A DNA stretch of 35,102 nt, taken from IMG/VR virus record IMGVR_UViG_3300020034_000049, positions 1 to 35,102 of that record; one strand, written 5' to 3'. Made by a program: the position numbers and the translations under genes. The stretch comes from a virus. The notes beneath the pieces are model-generated. The model worked only from the letters and a program-made list of their open reading frames with translations, was not told the origin of the DNA and did not search any database. Positions within the stretch are counted from its first letter, which is position 1, and the number at the start of each line of letters is the position of its first letter. Of this stretch, positions 1-8,293 are shown one piece after another.

Positions 1-3000
1 GTTAGAACATCCAAATCGTGAGAACCTTCACCCTTTGAGCGACGCTCCGAACGCTCACGCTCAAGCTCAGCCATACGTTCTTCTAGTGGCCTGAACAAAG
101 AATCCATAGCTTCCATGTTTTCAGACTGACTTAGCTTATTATCAAATGATGTCTTGATTGCCTGAGCCAACTTATCACCAGCAGTTTCAGCATGTTCTAA
201 CGAAGCCCTAGATACAGCAGTGAATGGGTCCATGATATTTTCTGAGAATCCCTTGTCGGTCATAACCTTCTTGGCATCCTCAATAGCTTGACGAGCTGCG
301 GCCTGAGCCTGTTCCATCATACCCTTAGGGTCGAACTGTGCTTCATACTTAAGGACTAAAGCTTCAGCTTTATCTGCCTCTACCCCGGCGGCGCGTAGCG
401 CCAATCGGACTGCCTCCTTGGCCTGTTCAGCATTTCCGCCAATATCTAGAGTCTTCAATCCTACATTTTGCATAGCGATTTCAAACTTCTCAGTTTCGCC
501 GGTGGCTTCCTTGATTCTGTCAATAACGATTGGAACCTCAGCGCGCATAGAATTTACTCGGTCTTGAACATCAGATGCTTTTTTAGAAGTTGCATCTAGT
601 GCACCTTCTTCTTTAGGAGTAAATCCTAGAATCTTACCCAATCCTTCTGATGAACCGGCCATATTCTCAACAGATTTACGGGCCTTATCAGCATGTGTTG
701 AGATAACCTTCCAAGCAATAGCTCCGGCCGCGACTGCAGCCATAACAATTCCAACTGGACCAATCATTCCAATAATACCGGAACCAGCTAGACGAGTTGC
801 CATTCCAAGCTTGCCCATTGACCCAGAAGCGCCACCAACAGATTTAGCGAATCCTCCAGCAGACCCTTTGACCTTCTCCATACCGCCTGCCCAACGACCA
901 GAGATATTGTCTCCAATACCCTTCCAATTGACGCCACGGAGAGCCATTGCACCCTCAACCAATGCAGGTGCAACAAGTGCTGCCAACATTGCCATGTTCG
1001 CTACATTATCAACAGTTTCATTAGACGAAGCCGAGGAAGCAATCATGCCACCGGCCAGAACAGTACCAGAAAGAGCTGCATCTTTCATAAATCTGGACTG
1101 TTTTTCACTACCGGCTGCGGCGCGCTCGGATTCATCAGCGTTCTTAGCTTGTGATGCTGCTAGATTTCCAGGAATCCACAATCCAGAAGCAGTATTATTT
1201 CCTGTTTGACCTGGCCTTGCTCCACCTCCAGCCGAACCTGGTGCAATATTTGGCATTAATGCAGATTTACTAGCTACCGCTTGAGCCTGTGCATACTTCT
1301 GCATTTCAAGTGTTAGGTTCTGTAATGCACGAGTCTCAGAGATGAACCCAGCCTCGGCCAGACCAGCAGCTATTTGCGCAGCCTTTTGTTCCTTAGTAAT
1401 TAGATTAAATTTAGTTGCTACACCAGTAACAGCAACACCAACTTTGATAAGGTTACCGGCAAAGTTGGCGAACAAACCAAGAAGCATGGTCAATGGACCA
1501 AATGCAGCGAAGAAAATAGCTACACCAGCGGCACCCTTTTTAACAGGGTCCGGTAGACTATTGAATAGTTTAATAATTTTCTGTACAATACTCATAACAT
1601 CGGCACCCATAGCTAGGAATGGTTCGCCCATGTCTGCCAATTCTACTTTAATAGATTCAAGTGCTCTCTTGAATTGTCCAGATGCTGAATTTGCCTGACG
1701 CTCAAGCTCTTGTGCAGCTAGGGCAGCATTCTCTGATGCTGAATTGCTCATAAGGTCATAAGCCTTGCGTGCTTGTGAGCCAGATGCTTCTGCTGCTGGA
1801 CCCATACCAAAGATTGTATCGGTTACACCCATCAATGCAGCGTTCATTCTGTTGTACTGATATGTACCGAATAGTTTTGCGATACCGCGTTGCTTGGTTA
1901 GGTCGTCAAGACCTTCAGTTGACTTAGCTAGTAATTGTAGGAACTTAAATAGGTTACCGCCGGATTTGTCTGACATTTCATTGATGTCAATACCAAGCTG
2001 ACCAAAGTATTTAGATGCATCCTTGACAGGGCTAAGAATTCTGGTTGTTGCAGATTTAAGAGCGTTCGCTCCTTCGGCTGCGTCGACGCCACGTTCCTTC
2101 ATTGCAACCAGCATGACAGTCATTTCTTTGGCAGATACACCAAGACTTGCCATTGCGGCTGCTGCTCGTGGAGTTGCCTCTGCGATATCCTGAATGGATA
2201 GAGAGGTTGCGTTTTCTACCGCGTTCATATAGTTGAATGTCTCGGTCAGCTCTTTACCGCTCATCTTGAATGCGTTCTGCAATGCAATTGTAGTTGAAAT
2301 AGCATCACCATAGTCTAGTTCACCCAGGGTAGCGATACGTACTGTTTCTAGTGTTGATTCTCTTAGTTCAGAACCGCGCTTTCCGGTAGCAGCCAATTCA
2401 GCCTCTACCTTTAAGGTGTCACTAATTGATGCACCATACTGCTCAGCGGCAGTCTTGGCCATAGTAAGAGAATCAGAGCGTAGTTGAGCTAGTTCTCGCT
2501 CTTTACCCATTTGGGTGGTTGCATAAGTATCATAAACTTTAGCAACACGTGTTAGTTGCTGGTCTGCCTGATATGCTAATACGCCCATACCGGCGGCGGC
2601 TGCTAGTACTGGAATGGTGAAACCAACCATCAACTGGCGGCCAGCCCACTGGGTATTCTTACCCCAGTTGACCATTTCTGTTGAAGCGGAACGGGCTTGT
2701 TCTCTGAACCAGCCTAGCCTGTTACTCGCTGTATCTACTTGCTTACTTATTTCGGTTGGAAATGAAAAGTCAATAACTTGCTTTCCACGAGAATCCATGA
2801 ATGTCCTGGCAACCATTTGCTGTATTGCCAATTGCTCCTTATAAGCAGCACGAGAAAGCTTCTGTTGCTTGATGATATCCATCAAACCAAGCTTCTGCTT
2901 CTGTAACAAATCGGTGTAATTCGAAGTAGCAGAATTAACCTTGAGTTGTTCTACATGGAACATTCCAGTAGAAGACAAAGCCTGACGATACATCTGGCTA

Positions 3001-3180
3001 GAGCGCTGTAGCTCTCTGTTTACCTTGGCATAGCCTGTAGGGTCAACCGTACCTGCCTGGTTGACCTGGGCTGCCATTGCTGCGTTAACGCGAGCAATCT
3101 GTGCCTCTAGTTTTTGGAAGTCACCTCGTACCTGTGATAGGTTCGAACTACCAAAAATGCGTATATTCAAGTTGGTCATA
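1..3180 (-). CDS. Tail tape measure protein, N-terminal part (runs off the left edge)
   Basis: This is the scaffold that sets tail length and is usually the longest gene of a siphovirus. The minus-strand frame is open from the ATG at 3180 to base 1, so about 1,060 residues are visible and the C-terminus is missing. About the first 200 residues are polar and helix-rich. They are followed by a TP901-type core (a segment reading ISTTIALQNAFKMSGKEL, then AAMASLGVSAKEMT and GVDAAEGANALKSATTRI) and by Ala/Gly-rich hydrophobic stretches such as GIIGMIGPVGIVMAAVAAGA. The start overlaps the stop of the upstream 70-aa ORF as ATGA, so translation is probably coupled; the Shine-Dalgarno is weak. The position directly after the tail chaperone pair is the standard tape measure location. 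The family call is confident; the 3' end lies outside the window. Confidence 0.95.
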
Positions 3181-3388
3181 CTGTTATCTTCTCAGGCTTC
3201 ATAATATATACTGCAAGAGCAAGTGATATATTATAGACTCTTAAAATTCTTTTGTGAATGCCAGTTTTGTAATGCACTCTTTTGCAATCACGACAATTAC
3301 GAGATACGCCATCGACCTGCCTAGCATCGCGGGTAAAACCTATCGTAGCTTTAGTAAGCTTACGCCTGTAACATTTTTTATTCGTCAT
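3176..3388 (-). CDS. 70-aa zinc-ribbon ORF, probable remnant of an HNH-type homing endonuclease
   Basis: The ORF begins one base after the stop of the tail chaperone T frame (TAA-ATG) and ends in an ATGA overlap with the tape measure gene. Its first half matches in spacing and sequence the N-terminal zinc ribbon of the HNH protein at 6760-7296: KLTKATIGFTRDARQVDG then NCRDC, against KESKSINNFNKLGRAKDG then WCRDC. The expected first CxxC reads C-Y-R-R here, so one zinc ligand is missing (Arg codon cgt, one transition from Cys tgt). No HNH motif follows, and the protein ends after about 25 unrelated residues. I read it as the decayed 5' end of a homing endonuclease kept in frame between two tail genes. 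It may still serve to couple translation into the tape measure gene. Confidence 0.6.
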   Translation of the reverse strand: MTNKKCYRRKLTKATIGFTRDARQVDGVSRNCRDCKRVHYKTGIHKRILRVYNISLALAVYIMKPEKITV

Positions 3389-4086
3389 TTATTCTTCAAT
3401 TTCGAAGTCAAGACCAAATTCGTCCATCTCGACTTCCTCTTTACTTTTTCCTTGCAGTTTTCCTTGCACCCTAGCAATAGACCTTTGAAACTTCTCTTTA
3501 GCATTATCTTCAGATTCCTTATCCAAGTCAATTCCTTTCAAGGATGCCAAAAATTTGTGATTTCTTGACTCTCGGTCTCTTTGTGCAGAGACTATTGCTT
3601 CTAATTCGTGGATGTTTAGAAAACTCTCTAGCTCTTCTACGTTTTTCCAAGTACCGACCAATAATGCTTCGGTTACAAGGCTAGCCAGGTCTAACTCGTT
3701 CCATCCGCCGCTGGATTTGCCATCGAGTCCAGAGCTTCCAGTAGTTTTGGGTCATTTAGTTTAAGCCCACCACAAATCTCAAGGACTTTGAAAATAGTAT
3801 CCATATCTAATACACCTTCAAGGTAGGTACGATATTGTTCTGATAGGGGGTCATCTTCTGTACCCCTCGTTGTCTCAAACTTGTTTGTTGTCTTAAAATG
3901 ATTTTCCAATGCGATACCTGCACAGGTAACGAAAATTACGAAGCTATCTGTCTCGGTGTCGATATCTCCCATTTTTTCCCACGCAGCCATGAAGCGACGT
4001 AGTTGTCCGATTGGAAGCGGTCTTAAAGATACTTCAGTATCGTCTTGTAGAATAATATCTACAATATCATAAACTCGTGTAGCCAT
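3389..4086 (-). CDS. Tail assembly chaperone GT, made by -1 frameshift
   Basis: This is the extended tail chaperone that bridges tape measure and major tail protein during tail assembly. Ribosomes start at 4086, read the G frame to the heptamer at 3751-3745 (C-CCA-AAA), slip back one base and continue in the T frame to the stop at 3389, giving about 232 residues. The T frame is closed by a TGA at 3754-3752 immediately upstream of the heptamer and stays open from there to 3389. That is exactly what a programmed -1 shift needs. The T part ends in a charged helix with EEVEMDEFGLDFEIEE. The T region has only a TTG (3661) as a possible independent start, without a Shine-Dalgarno. G/GT pairs just upstream of the tape measure are a conserved siphovirus feature. 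Confidence 0.85.
3691..4086 (-). CDS. Tail assembly chaperone G
   Basis: This is the short, unshifted tail chaperone of 131 residues, beginning MATRVYDIVDIIL and ending NPAADGTS. The ATG at 4086 is preferred over the upstream GTG at 4101 because an AAAGGA Shine-Dalgarno sits at the right distance before it. G proteins coat the tape measure and recruit major tail subunits; assignment here rests on position (major tail protein upstream, tape measure downstream), size, and the -1 overlap with the T frame. A dedicated promoter lies at 4115-4143, just after the terminator of the major tail gene. Confidence 0.88.
   Translation of the reverse strand: MATRVYDIVDIILQDDTEVSLRPLPIGQLRRFMAAWEKMGDIDTETDSFVIFVTCAGIALENHFKTTNKFETTRGTEDDPLSEQYRTYLEGVLDMDTIFKVLEICGGLKLNDPKLLEALDSMANPAADGTS
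3711..3751 (-). promoter_or_regulatory. Programmed -1 frameshift site: CCCAAAA slippery heptamer plus downstream hairpin
   Basis: In mRNA sense the heptamer C-CCA-AAA fits the X-XXY-YYZ rule in the G frame, with positions 3751 (C), 3750-3748 (CCA) and 3747-3745 (AAA). Twelve bases downstream, CTGGA (3732-3728) can pair with TCCAG (3715-3711), with extra G-C pairs outside. This is a plausible stimulatory stem. The T frame opens exactly at the heptamer. Confidence 0.8.
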
Positions 4087-4114
4087 TAATATTCCTTTCA
4101 CTCATTGTAATTTG

Positions 4115-4143
4115 ATTATATCCGACGTTTCATTTTAACGCAA
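4115..4143 (-). promoter_or_regulatory. Promoter for the tail chaperone genes
   Basis: On the minus strand TTGCGT (4143-4138), 17 bases, then TATAAT (4120-4115). It lies between the terminator hairpin of the major tail gene and the G start codon at 4086, giving a short leader that carries the AAAGGA ribosome-binding site. Confidence 0.6.
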
Positions 4144-4152
4144 TAAATGACA

Positions 4153-4175
4153 AGCCCCCGGGGTTACCGGGGGCT
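4153..4175 (-). terminator. Terminator hairpin after the major tail protein gene
   Basis: A perfect 9-bp G+C-rich stem (agcccccgg / ccgggggct) with a 5-base loop follows the major tail gene stop by about 20 bases. The T-tract on the minus strand is weak, so read-through into the chaperone genes is likely. High output of major tail protein compared with chaperones would fit a partial terminator here. Confidence 0.75.
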
Positions 4176-4196
4176 GCCAAAGTCAATTTTTGCCTA

Positions 4197-4832
4197 TCAG
4201 ACGTTCAAACGGTCACGAATAGAACCATACCTTGAGGTAGAGTCGTCTGGAAGCGCACGGAATGAAACCGGTACAACTGTTGGGTCGTTACGGCTCATTG
4301 AATGAGCGCTTGACTCAACTGACAGAACGCGGAATGCGTGGTATACACGCTCACCGTAGTTGTTGTCTGCTGCGTGCTCTGGTGAGTTTCCGATTGCAAT
4401 AAGTCCGCGCTCAACTGGCGCAGCACCTAGAGAACCAGCTTCCATTGCAGCTTCACGCTCAAATGGACCAACGGATGATACTGTTGCGTCCAACTGACCC
4501 CAAGCAATTAGCAAGTTGTCAAGAGTAGCCTCTGCAAAGGTAGTTCTTAGTGATACGGTCATACCCTGCTTAAAAATCTTTGCAGCGTCAAGCAATTGGT
4601 CAACCTGTACATCAGCGTAATCTGGCTCGTAAGAAACCTCAAGACCCTCTTGAGTGTAACCAACATTCTTCCAGTTAGTTACTAATGTACCAACACCAGT
4701 GCTGGTAGAACCATCTGCTGTTGCTAAAGTTGTACGATACTTTGTACCGCCGACTAGCGCTGGCTTCGTGGTTCCTGATGGGCCTAGGTATACGTCAGCA
4801 GCGCCGACTAGAATCTGCTTCTTGTTTCCCAT
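4197..4832 (-). CDS. Major tail protein (tail tube)
   Basis: 211 residues, beginning MGNKKQILVGAADVYLGPSG. It is rich in beta-prone, Gly/Thr/Val segments, as expected for tail tube subunits. A strong Shine-Dalgarno (GGAGGTG, 10 bases before the ATG), its own promoter (4880-4909) and a following terminator point to high, separate expression. Gene order (tail terminator upstream, G/GT and tape measure downstream) is the main basis for the call. No C-terminal Ig-like extension is seen. Confidence 0.88.
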   Translation of the reverse strand: MGNKKQILVGAADVYLGPSGTTKPALVGGTKYRTTLATADGSTSTGVGTLVTNWKNVGYTQEGLEVSYEPDYADVQVDQLLDAAKIFKQGMTVSLRTTFAEATLDNLLIAWGQLDATVSSVGPFEREAAMEAGSLGAAPVERGLIAIGNSPEHAADNNYGERVYHAFRVLSVESSAHSMSRNDPTVVPVSFRALPDDSTSRYGSIRDRLNV

Positions 4833-4879
4833 GTTATATATTCACCTCCATTTTTAAGTGGTGGCACTTCCTCATTAAT

Positions 4880-4909
4880 ATAATATCTCACTTAAGGTTA
4901 TAAAGCCAA
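4880..4909 (-). promoter_or_regulatory. Promoter for the major tail protein gene
   Basis: Minus strand TTGGCT (4909-4904), 18 bases, then TATTAT (4885-4880), starting directly after the stop codon of the tail terminator gene. The spacer contains the left arm of a TTAAGTG / CACTTAA inverted repeat whose other arm is near 4857-4863, in the leader. Confidence 0.5.
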
Positions 4910-4910
4910 A

Positions 4911-5408
4911 TTACGGTGCTGTGTTTACTGTATATGTAGATATATAATTATATCTTATTGTAAGTGTACCGGCCTGTCTTCCGCCCTCTTGGTCGGCTGG
5001 GCTTGCGCCCTCGCCGAAAGCAATAGCAACAGAACCAAACCTCATCCCTCTGAATGCAGTCAATTGAGCAGGTTTTGATGACCATGTGTTGATGTCACGA
5101 GCGGTTTCATCTTTTCTTCCCAAAGTTTCGGTTAGAACCGTTTGAATCTGATTGATATCTGTTACAGTAGATGAATAGATTGCATATACCAAAGTACCAC
5201 TTCGAATGGCCAAGTTGTCGCTAGTTGGGTCTTCAGCAAAACCATAAACCAAGAAAGGCTTATTGTACTGAGTGAATTCTGGTTCTTGAGATGCAGGAAT
5301 AATAGGACGGAGACCACCGTAGTTTGATTCAATCATAGTGGTGTTAGCTTTTAACACTGCCCAAACATATCCATTCAACACATGCGGTGCCATAATTTTG
5401 GTATCCAT
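4911..5408 (-). CDS. Tail terminator protein
   Basis: 165 residues, beginning MDTKIMAPHVLNGYVWAVLK. In the HK97-type order, the gene just before the major tail protein encodes the ring that stops tail polymerisation and joins tail to head. The size fits that family, and the C-terminal half has alternating beta-strand patterns such as GTLTIRYNYISTYTV. The start overlaps the previous stop as TGATG, so translation is coupled. The role is inferred from synteny; the sequence alone is not diagnostic. Confidence 0.7.
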   Translation of the reverse strand: MDTKIMAPHVLNGYVWAVLKANTTMIESNYGGLRPIIPASQEPEFTQYNKPFLVYGFAEDPTSDNLAIRSGTLVYAIYSSTVTDINQIQTVLTETLGRKDETARDINTWSSKPAQLTAFRGMRFGSVAIAFGEGASPADQEGGRQAGTLTIRYNYISTYTVNTAP

Positions 5409-6250
5409 CAGATTCTCCCTATATTGTCTCTAGCTGCGTCAGTGTACATTTCACGCTCTGCCAATTTCCTGGCCTTTTCAACGTTCATGCTGAATGACTT
5501 TGCTGTCATTCTGATTGGTCTTTGCCCAATTCTACGACCAATTGAATCTACTAATGTGTCTAATTTTCTATCAATCTTACGTTGTGTGTAATCACCAACA
5601 ATGTGGTCACCTTCTGTTGACCACCAAGCAATCCAAAACTTAGAAAAGTTCCCGGCAACGGTCTTTCCTGGTACAGTGTTGATTGGACCTTTAGTAAATA
5701 TATAATTCCTTCCGTGTGCGCGAGCGCTAGGGTCCTTCGCTGATTCGTTGCCAAATGGCACAAACAACATATTGTCTCCACGTGGTCGAATAGTCACGGT
5801 CAGTCCGGCTTCCATGATGGCTGCTTTTCCAGTAAACACATATGGACCCCCAGTTAATCTGTTTAAAACTGTGCGTGGTACCCCGGTGCGGACAACAGTG
5901 GGCTTTGGAATCGGAACAACGCTAGGTTGAAAATTAAACGACGCTTGTAAGTCTCCGTTCATTCCAGTTAGATGGTGACGCCATAGCTTAGCCTCCTGAG
6001 AGTCTGGGTTCATACGTCTTGTGGTACGGCCTCTATTAATACCGGCCGTTCCCCATTCGAACATATGATTGATTGTTCCAGTTGCTAACGCATAGGCCGA
6101 AGCATCTTGGTCAAATCGGTCGGCTGCTCTTCCGTGAGCATGTCGTAACACAGCGTCAATATAGTCTCTATCTTCAAGAACCTTTGCTGCGCCTTGGATA
6201 GTTCCAATAACTCCGGCAAGTTCATTCATATTTACTTTATATTTAATCAT
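5408..6250 (-). CDS. Tail completion / neck protein (HK97 gp10-like position)
   Basis: 280 residues. It sits in the slot of the HK97 gp10-like tail completion protein, between head closure and tail terminator. It is basic, with an Arg-rich centre (GINRGRTTRRMN) and a C-terminal helical segment. It is longer than the usual gp10-like protein of about 120-150 aa, so it may carry an added domain. The ATG at 6250 overlaps the upstream stop by 8 bases. An alternative ATG at 6229 (MNELAGVIGT) is possible; neither has a strong Shine-Dalgarno. The function is inferred from position. Confidence 0.55.
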   Translation of the reverse strand: MIKYKVNMNELAGVIGTIQGAAKVLEDRDYIDAVLRHAHGRAADRFDQDASAYALATGTINHMFEWGTAGINRGRTTRRMNPDSQEAKLWRHHLTGMNGDLQASFNFQPSVVPIPKPTVVRTGVPRTVLNRLTGGPYVFTGKAAIMEAGLTVTIRPRGDNMLFVPFGNESAKDPSARAHGRNYIFTKGPINTVPGKTVAGNFSKFWIAWWSTEGDHIVGDYTQRKIDRKLDTLVDSIGRRIGQRPIRMTAKSFSMNVEKARKLAEREMYTDAARDNIGRI

Positions 6251-6758
6251 TTGGAATATCAGCTCTATTCAATATTGCAAAATTCTCAACATGCCTACCA
6301 AATGGGTCAAATAGAGGAATAACACCATCCACTTCAAAAATGGTTGGTTTGAACACCCCGGCAATTGGACCAAGCTCTTCTTCAATCCAGAAAATCTGAC
6401 CGGTTTTGCCATGGCGAATATTTGTAATTCTATCTCTCTTGGATAGAATCTTGCTGGCAGGAAACCATAGCCTAACGGAGTCAATATTCTCGTAGATTTC
6501 GCCCCAAGCCTCTGTCGTGCCAGATGATTGGACCCCACCACTAACAACACCACGAGCTAAACATGACATTGAAAATGCTTGCGTACCGGCCGTGCCGGTA
6601 TCGGAATCAATGGGAATCCATCTACGAATGATTTCTCCTGTCAACGGGTCCTGTTCAGATTTCCATGAACCTTCGACAGTTGGCGTAAATCCTGTAGCGG
6701 TCTGACGCAAAATGTCTGCCTTCATAGTAAAGCGTACCGACGTAATGCAAACAACCAT
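6243..6758 (-). CDS. Head closure (stopper) protein
   Basis: 171 residues. Its location after the adaptor and before the tail completion gene, and beta-rich sequence such as DSVRLWFPASK and HGKTGQIFWIEEEL, fit the head-tail joining SPP1 gp16-like family. That assignment is by synteny. A GGAG Shine-Dalgarno precedes the ATG at 6758; a second Met at residue 12 lacks one. The HNH gene ends two bases upstream, so the endonuclease insertion has not separated this gene from the operon. Confidence 0.55.
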   Translation of the reverse strand: MVVCITSVRFTMKADILRQTATGFTPTVEGSWKSEQDPLTGEIIRRWIPIDSDTGTAGTQAFSMSCLARGVVSGGVQSSGTTEAWGEIYENIDSVRLWFPASKILSKRDRITNIRHGKTGQIFWIEEELGPIAGVFKPTIFEVDGVIPLFDPFGRHVENFAILNRADIPND

Positions 6759-6759
6759 T

Positions 6760-7296
6760 TTAGATTAGCTCCTCAATATCAGCATGTGTAATTTCTACTG
6801 GCCTGTAATCGGCAGCGGAACGATTACCTTTTGATGTATTATGAAAAATGCATAACAATTGAAAATTATCATAGCTATGCATTCCGCCGACAGACAGCGG
6901 AATAATATGGTCCAAATGAATATTTTTAATTGCCTCACAGTCAGGATGCATACACATTTCTCCATAATAAGAGTACAATACCAAGTATGCGTATTTTACT
7001 CTAGGGTCTTCGATAACCGCCCCTCGCTCAATAGCTCTTCGAGCAGCCTTCAAACTTTTAATCTTAGTTCTACCATGCTCTGAATTTCTGTAAGCACGAC
7101 GAGTCTTTAAACGCTTTTCAACATTGTCTGGATTTGCATACCATTCAGCGTATCTATTCTTTTGACGTTCAGCAGTGTTACGATAATATCGTTTTGTGCA
7201 GTCTCGACACCAAGGTTGACGACCATCTTTTGCACGTCCCAATTTATTGAAATTGTTTATAGATTTGCTTTCCTTACATTTAATACACTGCTTCAT
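6760..7296 (-). CDS. HNH homing endonuclease with N-terminal zinc ribbon
   Basis: 178 residues. An N-terminal zinc ribbon (CIKC at residues 4-7, CRDC near 30) is followed by a basic Arg/Lys/Tyr-rich helix. An HNH nuclease domain ends the protein: CMHPDC, then LDHIIPLSVGG (catalytic His), N in SYDNFQLLC, and H in FHNTSKGN. Such genes are mobile and cut intron-less or insertion-less alleles. It lies as a free-standing gene between adaptor and head closure, with only 1-2 bases to each neighbour. No clear Shine-Dalgarno precedes its ATG (upstream bases TTATTTAAT), so expression may be low. It shares its zinc-ribbon pattern with the remnant at 3176-3388. Confidence 0.9.
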   Translation of the reverse strand: MKQCIKCKESKSINNFNKLGRAKDGRQPWCRDCTKRYYRNTAERQKNRYAEWYANPDNVEKRLKTRRAYRNSEHGRTKIKSLKAARRAIERGAVIEDPRVKYAYLVLYSYYGEMCMHPDCEAIKNIHLDHIIPLSVGGMHSYDNFQLLCIFHNTSKGNRSAADYRPVEITHADIEELI

Positions 7297-7297
7297 A

Positions 7298-8257
7298 TTA
7301 AATAACAGCCCAGCCTCGCTTCAAGACATAATCATCAAGTAATTGGTCCGCCCTAACATTTCCAGTTTTGACATAAGCACCATTGTGGAACTGAAAATGC
7401 CAATCGGCAGACTTGATTGACTTCAGATATCGGTCCCTGTATGCCTGCTCTAGGCAAGCGTAATCATTGACGAGTAGTTTGGCTGCTTCTTTTATTGGCA
7501 TCGGAATTGCTTGGTATCCCCAACCACCGACAATAATGAACGGATAGTCATCTTTCCATGTAGAAGATTTATTACCCCATGAAATAGATGAACCACGAGA
7601 CTTCAACATACCGCCCGCGTAACCACCATCTGATGTGCGATAAGTTCCTTCAGTCCATGGACCTGGGTCATCCTCAGCACCAGCGAAATACAATTCATCA
7701 GGCTGGGGGTCAACACTTGTCGTTTCAGACCAGCGCTTTTTCAAATACCAACCATCAGCGATAATAATCGCTGCTCGTGGGTCAAGGTTGGAATACAAAG
7801 TTTTGTAAGTATCTAATCTAAATAGTCTTTCGGGCAAAGCCAGAGCAGTAGCACCTTCGCCTCGAATAGTCAATGTCTTCGTTCTGTTACCAAACACTTG
7901 ACCAGTGAACGCTTGAATTACAAATCGTACCGCCGCCTCTAGGTCAACAATTTCCACATCAGTGGCCTCGGGAGCAATCGATAGAATCTCTCTTTTCGTA
8001 AGCAATGGAGTAATGACATCATAGGAATCAGTCTTGATTTGTGACCCCGCTACTGGCGCACTGAATGTCCAAACAACATCAACCGTGCATTCATTTAGAA
8101 TATAGGGAAGTGTAGACTCCCAACGGTCATCAGTCAGGTTGGCTGTAGCTGTTAACGCACCCTGATTTACACCATCCTTCTTCCAGGTGGCGGTGGTGGT
8201 CCATGATGCAGGAACATCAAGATAAACCTTGTTTACGCTTTCTTTCCATAGTTCCAT
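7298..8257 (-). CDS. Head-tail adaptor protein with N-terminal beta domain
   Basis: 319 residues from the preferred ATG at 8257 (MELWKESVNKVYLDV). The C-terminal two thirds resembles head-tail connector adaptors: a helical segment (KREILSIAPEATDVEIVDLEAAVRF) and a closing helical part (KEAAKLLVNDYACLEQAYRDRYL). The first about 90 residues are beta-rich and look like a separate small domain. A TTG at 8293 would add 12 residues, but a promoter places the ATG 6 bases after TATAAT with no Shine-Dalgarno, so I read this as a leaderless start. Role inferred from position and fold pattern. Confidence 0.6.
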   Translation of the reverse strand: MELWKESVNKVYLDVPASWTTTATWKKDGVNQGALTATANLTDDRWESTLPYILNECTVDVVWTFSAPVAGSQIKTDSYDVITPLLTKREILSIAPEATDVEIVDLEAAVRFVIQAFTGQVFGNRTKTLTIRGEGATALALPERLFRLDTYKTLYSNLDPRAAIIIADGWYLKKRWSETTSVDPQPDELYFAGAEDDPGPWTEGTYRTSDGGYAGGMLKSRGSSISWGNKSSTWKDDYPFIIVGGWGYQAIPMPIKEAAKLLVNDYACLEQAYRDRYLKSIKSADWHFQFHNGAYVKTGNVRADQLLDDYVLKRGWAVI

Positions 8258-8263
8258 AGTGTG

Positions 8264-8293
8264 ATTATAACATAGCTGATTTATTAAGACCAA
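8264..8293 (-). promoter_or_regulatory. Leaderless-type promoter of the adaptor gene
   Basis: Minus strand TTGGTC (8293-8288), 18 bases, TATAAT (8269-8264), then six bases (cacact) and the ATG at 8257. The -35 overlaps the last codons of the upstream fibre gene. Transcription would start at or next to the A of the ATG. Confidence 0.6.

Noticed and set aside
3389-3661. T frame as an independent gene starting at TTG 3661
   Set aside because: No Shine-Dalgarno; the frame is open 30 codons further upstream to exactly the CCCAAAA heptamer, so frameshifted GT explains it better.
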